A DNA stretch of 64,000 bases from Allochromatium vinosum DSM 180 (GCF_000025485.1 NC_013851.1:3034001-3098000); one strand, 5' to 3'. Shown: positions 40,392-50,384, counted from the first letter of the stretch. A program made the numbers and translations. Notes: a model not told the origin generated them from the sequence alone.

Positions 40392-43300
40392 GGGCACGGC
40401 GCAGGCTGTCCGGATCGATAGCGCCCTCTTCGGCGACGAGCAGGACGATGCGCTCGCCCTTGCGCTCGTCGGGCACGTTGACCGCGACCAGCTCCAGGTC
40501 CGGTTGCTCCAGCGCCTTCCGCACTGAATCCTCGACGACCGTCAGACTGATCATCTCGCCGCCGAGCTTGGCGAAGCGCGAATAGCGGTCGACGATGGTC
40601 AGGAAGCCGTCGGCGTCGAGATGGCCCTTGTCGCCGGTCTTGTACCAGCGCATGCCGTCCAGCTCGACGATGGCCTCGGCGGTCTTCTCAGGCGCGCCCA
40701 GATAGCCCTTCATCACCTGCACCCCGCCGATCAGGATCAGACCATCCGCGCCGGGCGGCAGGGTCTCCAAGGTCACAGGATCGACGATGCGGAAGCTGGT
40801 GCCCGGCAGCGGCATCCCGACCGTGCCCGGACGCGAGCCGGTCTGGACCTTCCAGGTATCGGTCTCCAGCGCGTCGGGCACGTTGACGCTCGCCACCGGA
40901 GTGGTCTCGGTGGCGCCATAGCCCTCCAGGATCTCCTTGTGGAACTTGAGCGCAAACCCCTCGCGCACCTCGGGCGCCAGCCGCTCAGCCCCGGCGACGA
41001 CGATCCGCAGCGACTGGAGCATCAGCGGATGCACCTTGGGACTGCGCGCATAGAGCCGCAGGAAGGTCGAGGTGCCGCAGAGCACGGTGGCGCGATAGCG
41101 GGCGATGGCCTTGGCGGTGCCGACCGCATCGGTCGGATCGGGATGGCAGACCATCGGCACACCTTCGAGCAACGGCATGAAGGTGGTCGCCGTCAACCCG
41201 AAGGCATGGAACAGCGGCAGATTGGCCAGCAGCACGTCGTCGCGCTCGGTGTTGAGCACGTCCGAGATCTGCCGCACGTTGGCCAGGATGTTGCGATGGG
41301 TCAGCTCGATGCCCTTGGGCGCGCCCTCGCTGCCGCTGGAGAAGAGGACGGCGGCGGTATCGTCCGGGCGGCTCGGATGGCCGAACAGGCGTCCGATGGC
41401 CGCCGCCGGCAGCAGGCTCGTCAGCCCCAGCGTCAACAGCGCCTCGACGCGCCCGATCCGGGCGCGCAGTCCTTCCATCGGATGCAGGGTCACGCCCGGC
41501 AGGGCGCTCGCCGGATCGATGCCGCGCTGTTCGAGCTTGCGCAGGAAGCGGTCGGCGGTGATGACATGCCGCACCCCGGCCTGCTCGACGCTGGCCTGTA
41601 GCGCCTCAGGGCTGGCGGTGTAATTGAGGTTGACCACGGTCTTGCCGGCAAGCAGCGCGGCCAGATTGGCGATGGCCCCGGCACTGCTCGCCGGCAGCAG
41701 GAGACCGATCGCCGACTCAGGCGCCAGACGTCGGATTCGGCGCGCAAACAGTGCCACGGCCGTCAGCAGGCGGCGGTTGGTCAACGTGGTTCCGACCGAG
41801 TCGACGATGGCCAGTGCTCCTGGATCACGCTTGGCCGTTTCAAGCCAGACCGCCGGCAAGGTCGGCAGGGTCTCGACATAGGCCCGCCAGGACGTCACCG
41901 ACAACTCGAACACCGCCTGCTTGACCCGCTCGGCGCTCGACTCCAGCGGCAGCGGCGACCCGAAGGCGACGATCACCTCGCGCACCCGCCCCTGGCGGCG
42001 ATTGGTGCGCAGCTTGCCGCTGGCATAGGAGAAGCGGCTGCCCCAGAGTCCGCGCTGATAGAACGGCAGGATGACACCTGAGCCGGCCGCCCGCGCCGAC
42101 AGCTCGAAACCGCGCTTGAACTCCGAGAGCTGACCGTTCTTGCTCAGCGTCCCCTCAGGGAACAGACACACCACCTCGCCGGCATCGATCAGCTGTGCGA
42201 TGGTCTGGATCGCCTGACGGCTGCTGGCGCGCGAGATCGGCACCACGCCGAAGAAGTCCAGGAACCAGCGCAGATACCAGCGCTCGTAGATCCAACGTTC
42301 CATCACGAAGCGCACCGGACGCGGGCTGGCCAGCTGCACCATGGCCCAGTCGATCCAGCTCACATGGTTGCCGAGCAGCAGCACCCCGCCCTGGGCCGGC
42401 ATGTTCTTCAGCCCGATGACGTTGAGCCGGTAGCGCGTGGCCATCAGGCGTCCGATCAGGAAGCGCACCAGCGACTGCGGGAGCTGATGGATGGTATAGA
42501 GCGCCCCGCCGAGCGCGATGACCGCCAGCGCCAGCATCAGGACCAGACCGCCGACCTCCAGCCAGGCCGCCAGCACCGTCAGCCCCAGGAAGCCCAGCAT
42601 CACCAGGTTCTGCACGAAGTTGTTGGCCGCCAGTACCCGTCCGAGTCCGGACTCACCGGCGTTGAACTGGATGAGCGCGTTGAGCGGCACCAGGAAGAAC
42701 CCGGCCAGAACCCCGAGCACCAGGAAGTTGAGCGCATGCGCCCAGCTCGATCCCAGCCCCGGCAGCAGGAACAGCGCCAGCGCGATGCCGCCGGCGCCGA
42801 CCGGGATCAGCCCGGTCTCGATGTGATGGCGCGAGACGCGCCCGGCGATGATGGAGCCGAGAATGATGCCCACGCCCGAGCAGGCCAGCATCCCCTGGAT
42901 GACCACGGTGTTGGTCTCGCCCAGAGTCTCCTTGGCGAAGGCCGGGAAGGCGGCCAGGATCACCTGCGAGATGGCCCAGAAGATCGACAGCCCCACGATC
43001 GACAGCCAGATGACCTGGTTGTCCCAGGCCGCGCGCAGGTTGTCGCGCAGATAGCGCCCGCTTGCGTAGCGTCCCCAATCGAAGCCGAGTGCTCCGCCCT
43101 CGCTGGTGCGCGGCAGCCGGTAGGCGATGGCCAGTTCCACCACCGAGCACAGCACCAGCGCCCAGCCGAGCGGCGCGATCAGCCCCATGATCGCGTCGGG
43201 CGTGTCGAAGGTCGCACCGGCGAGTCGGTTCTCGAACAGGATCGAGAAGACGAAGATCCCTGCCAGGATGGCGGTGGTGGTGGTCGCCTGCACCCAGCCG

Positions 43301-43719
43301 TTGGCCGTGGCCAGCGCTTCCTTGCCGACCAGTTCCTTGATGTAGCCGTACTTGGCCGGCGAATAGAAGGCGCTCTGCGCCGCCAGCAGGAAGGTCATGG
43401 CGAAGGCCGGCCAGAACCAGCCCAGGTAGTAGAAGAGCGTGATGCAGAGCGTCAGACCCACCGCAACCCAGGCCGTTGCGCGCATCACGCGATTCTTCGG
43501 GAAGCGGTCGGCCATGAACCCCGAGGGCGTGAACAGCAGCACGAAGGGCAGCAGGATGAGCGCATTGACGATGGCCGTCAGCAGGATCTGCGCGTCGCCG
43601 TCATAGGTCTTGAACAGGGTGTTCTGGATGACGATCTTGTGCCCCAGGTCGACGAAGGCATTGAGGAAGATCATCAGGACATAGGGCAGGAATCCGGCGA
43701 TGCGAAAGAGTTGACCCAC
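40324..43719 (-). CDS. aas: Fused LplT-like transporter / PlsC acyltransferase / acyl-ACP synthetase (Aas type), frameshifted near the C-terminus
   Basis: 1131 codons as read. Domain order: an MFS lysophospholipid flippase-like part (about 1-410, twelve helices), a PlsC acyltransferase with NHVSWIDWA (H-x4-D, about residue 452) and FPEGTLS, then an AMP-binding ligase (about 640-1110, LFSSGSEGAPKGIELTH near 790). It should flip, activate and reacylate lysophospholipids. The last ~20 residues are not family-like. Removing one G of the run at 40392-40394 restores an ending of about 42 residues including AIPKLGSGKTDFGAARRLA, which holds the conserved catalytic Lys, with a stop at 40263. It is therefore either a real loss of the adenylation Lys or a sequencing error. 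Confidence 0.88.
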   Translation of the reverse strand: MGQLFRIAGFLPYVLMIFLNAFVDLGHKIVIQNTLFKTYDGDAQILLTAIVNALILLPFVLLFTPSGFMADRFPKNRVMRATAWVAVGLTLCITLFYYLGWFWPAFAMTFLLAAQSAFYSPAKYGYIKELVGKEALATANGWVQATTTTAILAGIFVFSILFENRLAGATFDTPDAIMGLIAPLGWALVLCSVVELAIAYRLPRTSEGGALGFDWGRYASGRYLRDNLRAAWDNQVIWLSIVGLSIFWAISQVILAAFPAFAKETLGETNTVVIQGMLACSGVGIILGSIIAGRVSRHHIETGLIPVGAGGIALALFLLPGLGSSWAHALNFLVLGVLAGFFLVPLNALIQFNAGESGLGRVLAANNFVQNLVMLGFLGLTVLAAWLEVGGLVLMLALAVIALGGALYTIHQLPQSLVRFLIGRLMATRYRLNVIGLKNMPAQGGVLLLGNHVSWIDWAMVQLASPRPVRFVMERWIYERWYLRWFLDFFGVVPISRASSRQAIQTIAQLIDAGEVVCLFPEGTLSKNGQLSEFKRGFELSARAAGSGVILPFYQRGLWGSRFSYASGKLRTNRRQGRVREVIVAFGSPLPLESSAERVKQAVFELSVTSWRAYVETLPTLPAVWLETAKRDPGALAIVDSVGTTLTNRRLLTAVALFARRIRRLAPESAIGLLLPASSAGAIANLAALLAGKTVVNLNYTASPEALQASVEQAGVRHVITADRFLRKLEQRGIDPASALPGVTLHPMEGLRARIGRVEALLTLGLTSLLPAAAIGRLFGHPSRPDDTAAVLFSSGSEGAPKGIELTHRNILANVRQISDVLNTERDDVLLANLPLFHAFGLTATTFMPLLEGVPMVCHPDPTDAVGTAKAIARYRATVLCGTSTFLRLYARSPKVHPLMLQSLRIVVAGAERLAPEVREGFALKFHKEILEGYGATETTPVASVNVPDALETDTWKVQTGSRPGTVGMPLPGTSFRIVDPVTLETLPPGADGLILIGGVQVMKGYLGAPEKTAEAIVELDGMRWYKTGDKGHLDADGFLTIVDRYSRFAKLGGEMISLTVVEDSVRKALEQPDLELVAVNVPDERKGERIVLLVAEEGAIDPDSLRRAHAGGRDQSAGHPGRSPACRGDP

Positions 43720-43749
43720 GGCAAGCCCCCTTCAGAGATGTGACAGGAT

Positions 43750-44886
43750 TCAGACCGGCGCCGACACGCCCAGCGCCTCCAGATAGGCCCGCGCGCTGTG
43801 CATCCATTCGTACTCGGCCACGGCGGCACGCAGGTCGGACGCCGGGTGCGGATGGGCCAGCGTCTCCAGCATGGCCGAGGCCAGTGCCTCGACATCGCCC
43901 ACGGGCACCAGCGGCCCATGACGCCCGCCGGCCAGGATCTCCGACGGCCCGCTCGGGCAGTCGGTCGCGACCACAGGCACGCCCAGCGCCAGCGCCTCGG
44001 TGAGCACGTTCGGCGAGCCTTCCCAGGCCGATGAGAGCACGAACAGCGCCGCGCGCGCCAGATAGGCCGGAAGCTGGGGCTGGAATCCAGGCAGCGCGAC
44101 ATCGGCGCTCAGGCCCAGCTCGGCGATCAGCGTCTCCAGTCCGGCGCGCCCGCCGCCCTCGCCCAGGATCATCAGCCGACAGTCGCGCTCGGCCCGGACG
44201 CGGGCGAAGGCGCGGATCAGGGTCGGAAAGTCCTTCTGACGCTGAAAACGCCCCGCGCCCATGATGACCGGCGGCTGTCCGGGCGCCAGCCAGGGGTGCG
44301 GACAGGGAGCCGCCGCCGCTTCGTACAGACTCGGCGTGATGACCGGATTGCGGATGACCTGAATCCGCGCGCGCGGAATCCGGGCGATGCGCGCCGTGTC
44401 CTCGGCCACACCTTCGGAGACGGCGACGATGCGGTCGAGCGCCGGATAGAGCCGGCGAATCGGCCAGTAGCGCAGCCGGCGTTCGACGGCGCTACGTTCG
44501 GCCATGGCGGTCGAGAGATTGGTTCCGAGCCGCAGCACCAGCCGCGTATCCACACCGCTCAGGGCGCGCGCCAGCACGGCGGCACGTCCGGCGCGATCCT
44601 TGGCCGCCAGCAGGGCACGCGGTCGGTGTCGACGCAGATAACCTGCCAACTCAGGCACAGCCAAAAGCGTATGGCGCGCGTGCAGCCGGATTTGCTCGAC
44701 CGATGCCGGACAGTGCGCCAGATGCGGACTCTCGTCACGGATCAGCACCAGCTCCACCCGCTCGCCCAGCGCGACGAAGCCATGCAGCAGATGGATCAGC
44801 ATGCGCTCGACCCCGCCCGCGCCCGAGAACGAGGCGAAGACGGCGATCGGGCGTTCGGTGTCGTTGATCAACGGTTGACTGGGCAT
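43750..44886 (-). CDS. Glycosyltransferase family 4 protein
   Basis: 378 residues from MPSQPLINDTERP; an upstream extension to 44961 is not convincing. Two-domain GT-B fold: the N-terminal domain opens with IAVFASFSGAGGVERMLIHLL (family GG-x-x motif), and the C-terminal domain has VIMGAGRFQRQKDFPTLIRAF and the donor-binding SAWEGSPNVLTEALALGVPVVATDCPSGPSEIL, divided here: E-x7-E with EGSPNVLTE. Likely acts on a surface polysaccharide or lipid; acceptor unknown. It lies 30 bases before aas, same strand. Confidence 0.85.
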   Translation of the reverse strand: MPSQPLINDTERPIAVFASFSGAGGVERMLIHLLHGFVALGERVELVLIRDESPHLAHCPASVEQIRLHARHTLLAVPELAGYLRRHRPRALLAAKDRAGRAAVLARALSGVDTRLVLRLGTNLSTAMAERSAVERRLRYWPIRRLYPALDRIVAVSEGVAEDTARIARIPRARIQVIRNPVITPSLYEAAAAPCPHPWLAPGQPPVIMGAGRFQRQKDFPTLIRAFARVRAERDCRLMILGEGGGRAGLETLIAELGLSADVALPGFQPQLPAYLARAALFVLSSAWEGSPNVLTEALALGVPVVATDCPSGPSEILAGGRHGPLVPVGDVEALASAMLETLAHPHPASDLRAAVAEYEWMHSARAYLEALGVSAPV

Positions 44887-44986
44887 ACAGCGACTTGGAT
44901 TCCAAGATCGACGGCCGGGCTTGACGCTTCCATGTGCCGGCCGCGTCTGGTCACGCGGCACTGGCCTGGATGAAGCGACGCCGGAC

Positions 44987-46045
44987 TCAATGGAAGATGT
45001 CGCGATAGGCGGTATAGGCCGCGATGGTCAGCACGGGCACGATCACGAGCCAGCCCAACAAAAAAGGGATCGAGCCGACGAAGAACAGGACGAACGCGAT
45101 CAGCCCGAAGACCAGGAACGGCAGGATGTTCTTCAGACAGCCCATGAAACTGAGCTTGAAGGCCTGCATGACGGGCACGGCGTCCAGGGCCACGAGCGCC
45201 GGGGCGAAGAACATGGCCATGGCCAGTGGGATGCCGAGCAGCAGCGCAATCAGGACCGGCAGCATGAACGACGGACCGGCGGCCATGGACTCGAACGGCT
45301 CGGGCGTCATGGTCATGCCTGGAGCCATCTCGGGAACCATCATCCCCGAGCCGCCGACCATGACGATGTACAGCAAGCCGATCACCAGCCCGATGAGCAG
45401 CACCAGCCCCAGATAGACGACGCCGACGAGTGCCAGCGGCCCCGGTCGCACAGAGAACCCGGCAAAGAGCCGACCGACGCCGAATCCCTCGCCGCGATCC
45501 TGAGCCTGGGCGCCGAGCATGAGACCGGCGGTGAGCATGGGACCGAGGACAGTGGTCGCCAGCCCGCCGACCAGCGGCACCAGACCGACCACGATGACGA
45601 TCAGATAGAACAGCAGCAGGGCGCCGATCCAGGCCCAGGGCGCCTGCCTGAACAGTCCCCAGGCGTCCTGTATCCACCCCCAGCCGCGACCGGCCTCGAC
45701 CGCGTTCGGCTCGCTGATCCGATCCGTGAATCCGTCGACATCGATACGCGGCGACACCCCGGAACCCGACGCCGCCGGCTTGTCCAGCGACGGTCCGGAT
45801 GCAACCGACTGCGCTTCGACATCGACCTCCAGCCCCACCGAGGCCAGCACCTCCCGATAACGCTCGGCCTTGGCGGCACTCAGATCATGCTTGATGACCC
45901 GTCCGCTGCCGTTCATCACCAGCTCGCGCGCCTCCTCCTCGCTCATGTTGAACGTGCGCGCCAGTTGCTCCACGACCTCGTGATGACTGTGGCCCAGCGA
46001 CAGCCGCCCCGAATAGACGATGCGATAGCGAGTGTCCACCTGCAT
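44987..46045 (-). CDS. BPSS1780-family membrane protein
   Basis: 352 residues. A soluble N-terminal region (about 1-110; YRIVYSGRLSLGHSHHEVV at the start is a small alpha/beta module, then a disordered linker) precedes about six hydrophobic helices (about 140-350), with GWIQDAWGLFRQAPWAWIGALLL typical of the BPSS1780 family. Function is unknown. It lies 24 bases after the SEC-C/TPR gene on the same strand and about 100 bases before the glycosyltransferase. Confidence 0.75.
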   Translation of the reverse strand: MQVDTRYRIVYSGRLSLGHSHHEVVEQLARTFNMSEEEARELVMNGSGRVIKHDLSAAKAERYREVLASVGLEVDVEAQSVASGPSLDKPAASGSGVSPRIDVDGFTDRISEPNAVEAGRGWGWIQDAWGLFRQAPWAWIGALLLFYLIVIVVGLVPLVGGLATTVLGPMLTAGLMLGAQAQDRGEGFGVGRLFAGFSVRPGPLALVGVVYLGLVLLIGLVIGLLYIVMVGGSGMMVPEMAPGMTMTPEPFESMAAGPSFMLPVLIALLLGIPLAMAMFFAPALVALDAVPVMQAFKLSFMGCLKNILPFLVFGLIAFVLFFVGSIPFLLGWLVIVPVLTIAAYTAYRDIFH

Positions 46046-46069
46046 ACCCCCTATGTTGCGTTGTGACCG

Positions 46070-48052
46070 TTAGACCAGGCAGCGTTTCAACCAGTCGAGC
46101 ACGCCCGGCTCGGCGGCCCAGACGTCGCGCATGGCCTCGCGATACAACCAGGCCTGATCCTCGCCGCCGAGGGTGACGCCGAGCGGATCGAGGCGCGGTT
46201 GCTTGATGCGCTTGCGCGTCAGATAGCGCGGGATGCGCGGCAGGCGGCGGATGGCGGTCTTGAGCACGGTGCGCGCCCGCTCCTCGCGTCCGAGCCGATA
46301 GAGCGCCAGCACCTCGCCGTAGGCCAGGTCGGCGAGCAGATCGTCCGGGAAGCGCCGCGCCAGGGCCAGGGCGCGCTCGTCCTCGCCGTCGCGCAGATAG
46401 AGGTTCATCAGCTCGGCACGCGCGCCGTGGTTGTCCTGAGGGTTGAGACGCAGCAGGGTTTCGAGCGTGCGCCGCGCTTCCTCGGAATGTCCCTCCTGGG
46501 CCTGCGCCAGATAGCGCCGGAACAACAGCCGCAGCGCCGGGCGGTTGGCCTCGATCGACCAGGGCAGTTGCCGACCCGAGTCCGGCGGCAGCACCTGCTC
46601 CAGGATCGACCAGGCGCGATCGAGTACGGGCGTGAGCAGGGCATGGGCGATCCAGGGCAAGGCGCTCTCGGGATGCACATAGAGCGCCGTGGCCAGATCA
46701 TCGAGCACGTCCAGACTGTCGGCCAGTTCGGGATGACCGAGCAGATGGTCCAGCCAGCCCGGTTCGGACCAGACATCGATCTCTTCGGTCCGGGTCAGAT
46801 GGATCGAGCGCGGCTTGCCGCCCGGATAGAGCCGGCGCCAGAGCGCCTCGGACGACCTGACCTCGACCGGGGCGCGCAACCCGACCGGACGGCCGGATTC
46901 GGCCCACATCTCGGGCAGCGCCTCGGCATCGTCGACGACGACGGCCTGCGTCTTGCGGGCCTCCAGCCCATCGAAGAGTTCGAGCTGTGTGGTGTGCGTC
47001 GGCGTCGCCGGGCGGGCGCGTCGACGCCGGTTGACCAGCGCATAGTCGGGGAGCGGCCGCGCCATGGCGACCGCGACCCAGTCGTGCAGATCCACCAGCG
47101 CCGGGTCGAGCACGTCGGACTGGGTGTTGACCATCGCCTCCTGCGGATCGACGATGACCTGCTCCAGAAACTCCATGAAGCTCTCGGATTCGAGCCCCCG
47201 CCGTTTGAACCGATGGCGCCAGAAGCGCGCCCGCTCACGCGCCTGGACATCCTTGTGCTGGGCCACCAGCAGGGTGATCTCGAGCAGGGCCGTGCCTGGG
47301 CTGTCCGGGTCGCTGCGAAGCGCGGCGGTGAAGGCGTCCTGGGCCAGGGCGTAGTCGCCCGCGTCGATGTGCATGGTGCCGAGCCGCTGCCAGGCCGCCG
47401 CCTGGAGCGCACGGCTGCCTTCCTCGCAGACGCGCTGGAGCAGCGCGAGCTTCTTGCGCCAGTGGTCGAGCCGGTCATAGGCGTCGCAGAGCAGATCCAG
47501 TGCCGGTTCGTAGCGGCCGTCGAGCGGCTCCAGTGGTCCGGCGAACAGCGGCTCCAGCAGGGCCACCACCCGCCCGGGCCGATCCTCGTCGAGCCAGCGG
47601 TCGGCGATGCGCGCCAGCAGCGGCTCGGGCACGGCGCCGCTGGCCAGGGCCGCGCGCACGGCGTCCTCGGACAGAAGCTCGATGACGATGTCCCACACCA
47701 GATCGGTCGAGAGGTGCGGCATCTCGTCGAGATTGCCGCAGCACTGGCCATAGGTGAAGCCGGAACCGCAGAGACAGGGTTCCTCGGGCGCCGGCTGGGG
47801 CAGCGGACGCGGCCGGAAGGCGTTGGACGGCTGGGGCGTGGCGTCCCAGATGAGGGTGGCGAGCATCCGCGTCAGACGCGCGATCTCGGCGGGATCGAGG
47901 CTGGAATCCCACAACCCCAGGGTCTCGGGGATATAGTCATCCGCCCAGTCGATATAGTCGCGCGGATCGGGATGCTCCAGGATGTGTCGAACAGACTCCA
48001 CGATGACTCGTTCGAAACGTTCGGCATCAGCCGCATCGTGCTGGACTAGCAT
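46070..48052 (-). CDS. SEC-C motif and TPR-like protein
   Basis: About 660 residues. The SEC-C zinc-binding motif CLCGSGFTYGQCCG is near residue 92, preceded by a DUF1186-like or UPF0149-like helical segment. The rest is TPR-like: AWQRLGTMHIDAGDYALAQD, LTTLLRLNPQDNHGARAEL-type repeats and RAELMNLYLRDGEDERALALARR. No catalytic motif is seen. ATG at 48052 follows GGAGGAGTG; the frame is open 5 codons further through that ribosome site and was rejected. SEC-C proteins often bind other proteins or ribosomes; its role is unknown. Confidence 0.78.
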   Translation of the reverse strand: MLVQHDAADAERFERVIVESVRHILEHPDPRDYIDWADDYIPETLGLWDSSLDPAEIARLTRMLATLIWDATPQPSNAFRPRPLPQPAPEEPCLCGSGFTYGQCCGNLDEMPHLSTDLVWDIVIELLSEDAVRAALASGAVPEPLLARIADRWLDEDRPGRVVALLEPLFAGPLEPLDGRYEPALDLLCDAYDRLDHWRKKLALLQRVCEEGSRALQAAAWQRLGTMHIDAGDYALAQDAFTAALRSDPDSPGTALLEITLLVAQHKDVQARERARFWRHRFKRRGLESESFMEFLEQVIVDPQEAMVNTQSDVLDPALVDLHDWVAVAMARPLPDYALVNRRRRARPATPTHTTQLELFDGLEARKTQAVVVDDAEALPEMWAESGRPVGLRAPVEVRSSEALWRRLYPGGKPRSIHLTRTEEIDVWSEPGWLDHLLGHPELADSLDVLDDLATALYVHPESALPWIAHALLTPVLDRAWSILEQVLPPDSGRQLPWSIEANRPALRLLFRRYLAQAQEGHSEEARRTLETLLRLNPQDNHGARAELMNLYLRDGEDERALALARRFPDDLLADLAYGEVLALYRLGREERARTVLKTAIRRLPRIPRYLTRKRIKQPRLDPLGVTLGGEDQAWLYREAMRDVWAAEPGVLDWLKRCLV

Positions 48053-48163
48053 GACACACTCCTCCACTCAGCAGTGAGGTGGTCATTCTAAACCGCCTGC
48101 GGCCCGAGTAGGCATGTTTTGATACGGTACCCGACAGGGTACGCCCGACGCACCCTGCCGGTC

Positions 48164-48625
48164 TCAAGACGAGGCATGGAGGATGGCGCCCGCCTCGTCC
48201 TCGACCGTCACCCGCATCGGAATGCCCTGACGGATGCTGGCCGAGACCACGCAGAAATCCTCGAACAGATCCTTGCAGCGGGCGAAGCGCGCCGACTGCG
48301 TGACCAGATTGCTGACGATCAGCCGGATCTCCATGGAACCGATGCGCAATCGCTTGCGCTCGTTGCGCACCATGATGCAGGTGGCCTCGGCACGCAGACA
48401 GTTCTCGGGCGGTTCTTCTTTGAAGACACAGTAGAGCAGGCTGGCGCTCAGACAGTTGGCCGCAGCGGCAGCGAGCATCCGCGAGGCGTTCGGCCCCTGT
48501 TGTTCGCCGAGCGGCGGCGGCTCGTCCATCAGGACGTCCGGCGCGCGCTTCCAGTCGAAGGCGACGTTGATCAGGAAGCCTTCCTGCTGCTGGAGATGGA
48601 TGGTGAAACGGCCTTCCTCGGACAT
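48164..48625 (-). CDS. OsmC family protein
   Basis: 153 residues from MSEEGRFTIHLQQQEGF. OsmC/Ohr-fold protein with NASRMLAAAAANCLSASLLYCV containing the first Cys (ANCL) and a second Cys in DLFEDFCVVSASIRQG, matching the paired redox-active Cys of peroxide-reducing OsmC proteins. The YhfA or OsmC subgroup cannot be settled by eye. It starts 23 bases after the DJ-1/PfpI gene, probably one operon against oxidative or electrophile stress. A GTACCC-gaca-GGGTAC hairpin (48127-48142) lies beyond its end. Confidence 0.85.
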   Translation of the reverse strand: MSEEGRFTIHLQQQEGFLINVAFDWKRAPDVLMDEPPPLGEQQGPNASRMLAAAAANCLSASLLYCVFKEEPPENCLRAEATCIMVRNERKRLRIGSMEIRLIVSNLVTQSARFARCKDLFEDFCVVSASIRQGIPMRVTVEDEAGAILHASS

Positions 48626-48648
48626 ATGAGGTTCCTCGACGGTCGGGT

Positions 48649-49236
48649 TCAGGGTTCGATGCGGCTGCCCAGGACGTCCAGGAACTTGCGCATCCATTCC
48701 GGATGGGCGGGCCAGGCCGGAGCCGTGACGAGCTTGCCGTCGACATAGGCGTTGGAGACGGTTTCGTTGACTTCGCACCAGGTGCCGCCGGCACGCTCCA
48801 GCTCAGGGCGCACGGCCGGGTAGGCGGTGCACTGGCGTCCGTCGAGCACGCCGGCAGCGGCCAGGATCTGCTGGCCATGACAGACCGAGGCGATCGGCTT
48901 GTCGCCGGCGGCGAAGTGACGCACGATCTCGATGACACGCGGATTGAGGCGCAGATATTCGGGCGCGCGTCCGCCGGGGATCACCAGGGCGTCGTACTTG
49001 GCCGGGTCGACGGTGGCGAAGTCGGCATTGATGGCGAAGTTGTGGCCGGGTTTCTCGCTGTAGGTCTGGTCGCCCTCGAAGTCGTGGATGGCGGTACGCA
49101 CGTGATCGCCCGGCAGCTTGCCCGGACAGACCGCATGGACCTGATGCCCGACCATCTGTAGCATCTGGAACGGCACCATCGCCTCGTAGTCTTCGACATA
49201 GTCTCCGACCAGCATCAGTATCTTTTTGATCGCCAT
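48649..49236 (-). CDS. DJ-1/PfpI family protein
   Basis: 195 residues from [22 protein letters not shown]; the frame extends upstream to 49278 without family character. DJ-1/PfpI fold with the nucleophile Cys in [18 protein letters not shown], Glu in VEDYE and the [11 protein letters not shown] loop. Could be a glyoxalase, deglycase or chaperone-like enzyme; the pairing with an OsmC gene suggests a stress role. GGAGGA lies upstream. Confidence 0.88.
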   Translation of the reverse strand: MAIKKILMLVGDYVEDYEAMVPFQMLQMVGHQVHAVCPGKLPGDHVRTAIHDFEGDQTYSEKPGHNFAINADFATVDPAKYDALVIPGGRAPEYLRLNPRVIEIVRHFAAGDKPIASVCHGQQILAAAGVLDGRQCTAYPAVRPELERAGGTWCEVNETVSNAYVDGKLVTAPAWPAHPEWMRKFLDVLGSRIEP

Positions 49237-49355
49237 GAGCGCGGTCCTCCTCCGGATCGCTTCGATTGGAAAGCTCAAACTATAGCATTAGGGATCGTCG
49301 CAACGAGCGATCGAAATCGATCCCACCCAGCCTCGACACAGGAGCCTTCAGACCC

Positions 49356-50384
49356 ATGCTCGTCACCCCGCCCTGGCCGCTCGCCCGCGCCGCCCTGTTC
49401 AAACTCGATCCGGAGCAGGCCCACAATCTCACGCTCGGACTGCTCGCACGCTGGTCGGCGCTCTTCGACGGACGGCTCGGCCCCAGCGACATCGCGCGGC
49501 GTCCGACGCTGGCGCGCGATGTCATGGGTCTGCGTTTTCCCAACCCCATCGGTCTGGCCGCCGGGCTGGACAAGCAGGGCGAGGCGGTACCCGCCTGGCA
49601 GGCGCTCGGCTTCGGCTTCGTCGAGGTTGGGACCGTGACCGCCCTGCCCCAGCCGGGCAATCCGCGCCCGCGCCTGTTCCGCCTCGCGGCCGACGAGGCG
49701 CTGGTCAATCGCATGGGGTTCAACAACGGCGGCGCCGAGGCGATGGCGCGGCGGCTCCAGCGCCTGCGCGCACGCGGCCTGCCCGAGATCCCGCTCGGGG
49801 TGAACCTGGGCAAGTCCAAGGTCACGCCGCCCGAACAGGCGGCCGCCGACTACCGCCAGAGCTTCGAGCGCCTGGGTGAGTTGGCCGACTATGTGGTCGT
49901 GAACATCTCCAGCCCGAACACGCCGGGGTTGCGCGATCTGCAACGGGTCGACGAGGTCGCGCGCATCCTGGAAGCGATCCAGGAACCAAACCAGCGCCTG
50001 AGCCGTCCGCGTCCGCTGCTGGTCAAGCTCGCGCCGGATCTGGCCGACGACGAGGCCATCGAGTGCGCGCGCGCGGCGCTCGAAGCCGGGGCAACCGGGC
50101 TGATCCTCACCAACACCACGATCCGCTTCGAGGGCCTCAGGAGCTCGACCGAGGGGCTGAGCGGCGGGCTCTCGGGCCGACCGCTGCTGGCACGCTCGAC
50201 CGAGCTGCTGGGCAAGGTGCGTGCAGCGCTCGGTCCCGAGCCGGTCATCATCGGCGTCGGCGGCATCCTCGACCCGGAGGGCGCGCGCGCCAAGCTCGCG
50301 GCGGGCGCCGATCTGATCCAGGTCTATACCGGACTCATCTATCGCGGCCCCGGCTTCGTGCGCGAACTGTTGCGCGGACTCTGA
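49356..50384 (+). CDS. pyrD: Dihydroorotate dehydrogenase (quinone)
   Basis: Class 2 membrane-associated flavoenzyme of pyrimidine synthesis that passes electrons to quinone. 342 residues from MLVTPPWPLARAALFKLDPEQAH, whose N-terminal helices form the membrane-binding part. FPNPIGLAAGLDKQGE and NRMGFNNGG are FMN and substrate motifs; VVVNISSPNTPGLRDLQ contains the catalytic Ser. VGGILDPEGARAKLAAGADLIQVYTGLIYRGP closes the family pattern, read in two parts: GVGGILDPEGA and GADLIQVYTGLIY. It ends 6 bases before asnB. Confidence 0.95.
   Translation: MLVTPPWPLARAALFKLDPEQAHNLTLGLLARWSALFDGRLGPSDIARRPTLARDVMGLRFPNPIGLAAGLDKQGEAVPAWQALGFGFVEVGTVTALPQPGNPRPRLFRLAADEALVNRMGFNNGGAEAMARRLQRLRARGLPEIPLGVNLGKSKVTPPEQAAADYRQSFERLGELADYVVVNISSPNTPGLRDLQRVDEVARILEAIQEPNQRLSRPRPLLVKLAPDLADDEAIECARAALEAGATGLILTNTTIRFEGLRSSTEGLSGGLSGRPLLARSTELLGKVRAALGPEPVIIGVGGILDPEGARAKLAAGADLIQVYTGLIYRGPGFVRELLRGL

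Noticed and set aside
40324-40420. Programmed ribosomal frameshift in aas
   Set aside because: There is no slippery heptamer, stimulatory hairpin or conserved arrangement known for this family; a one-base insertion in a G run is simpler.
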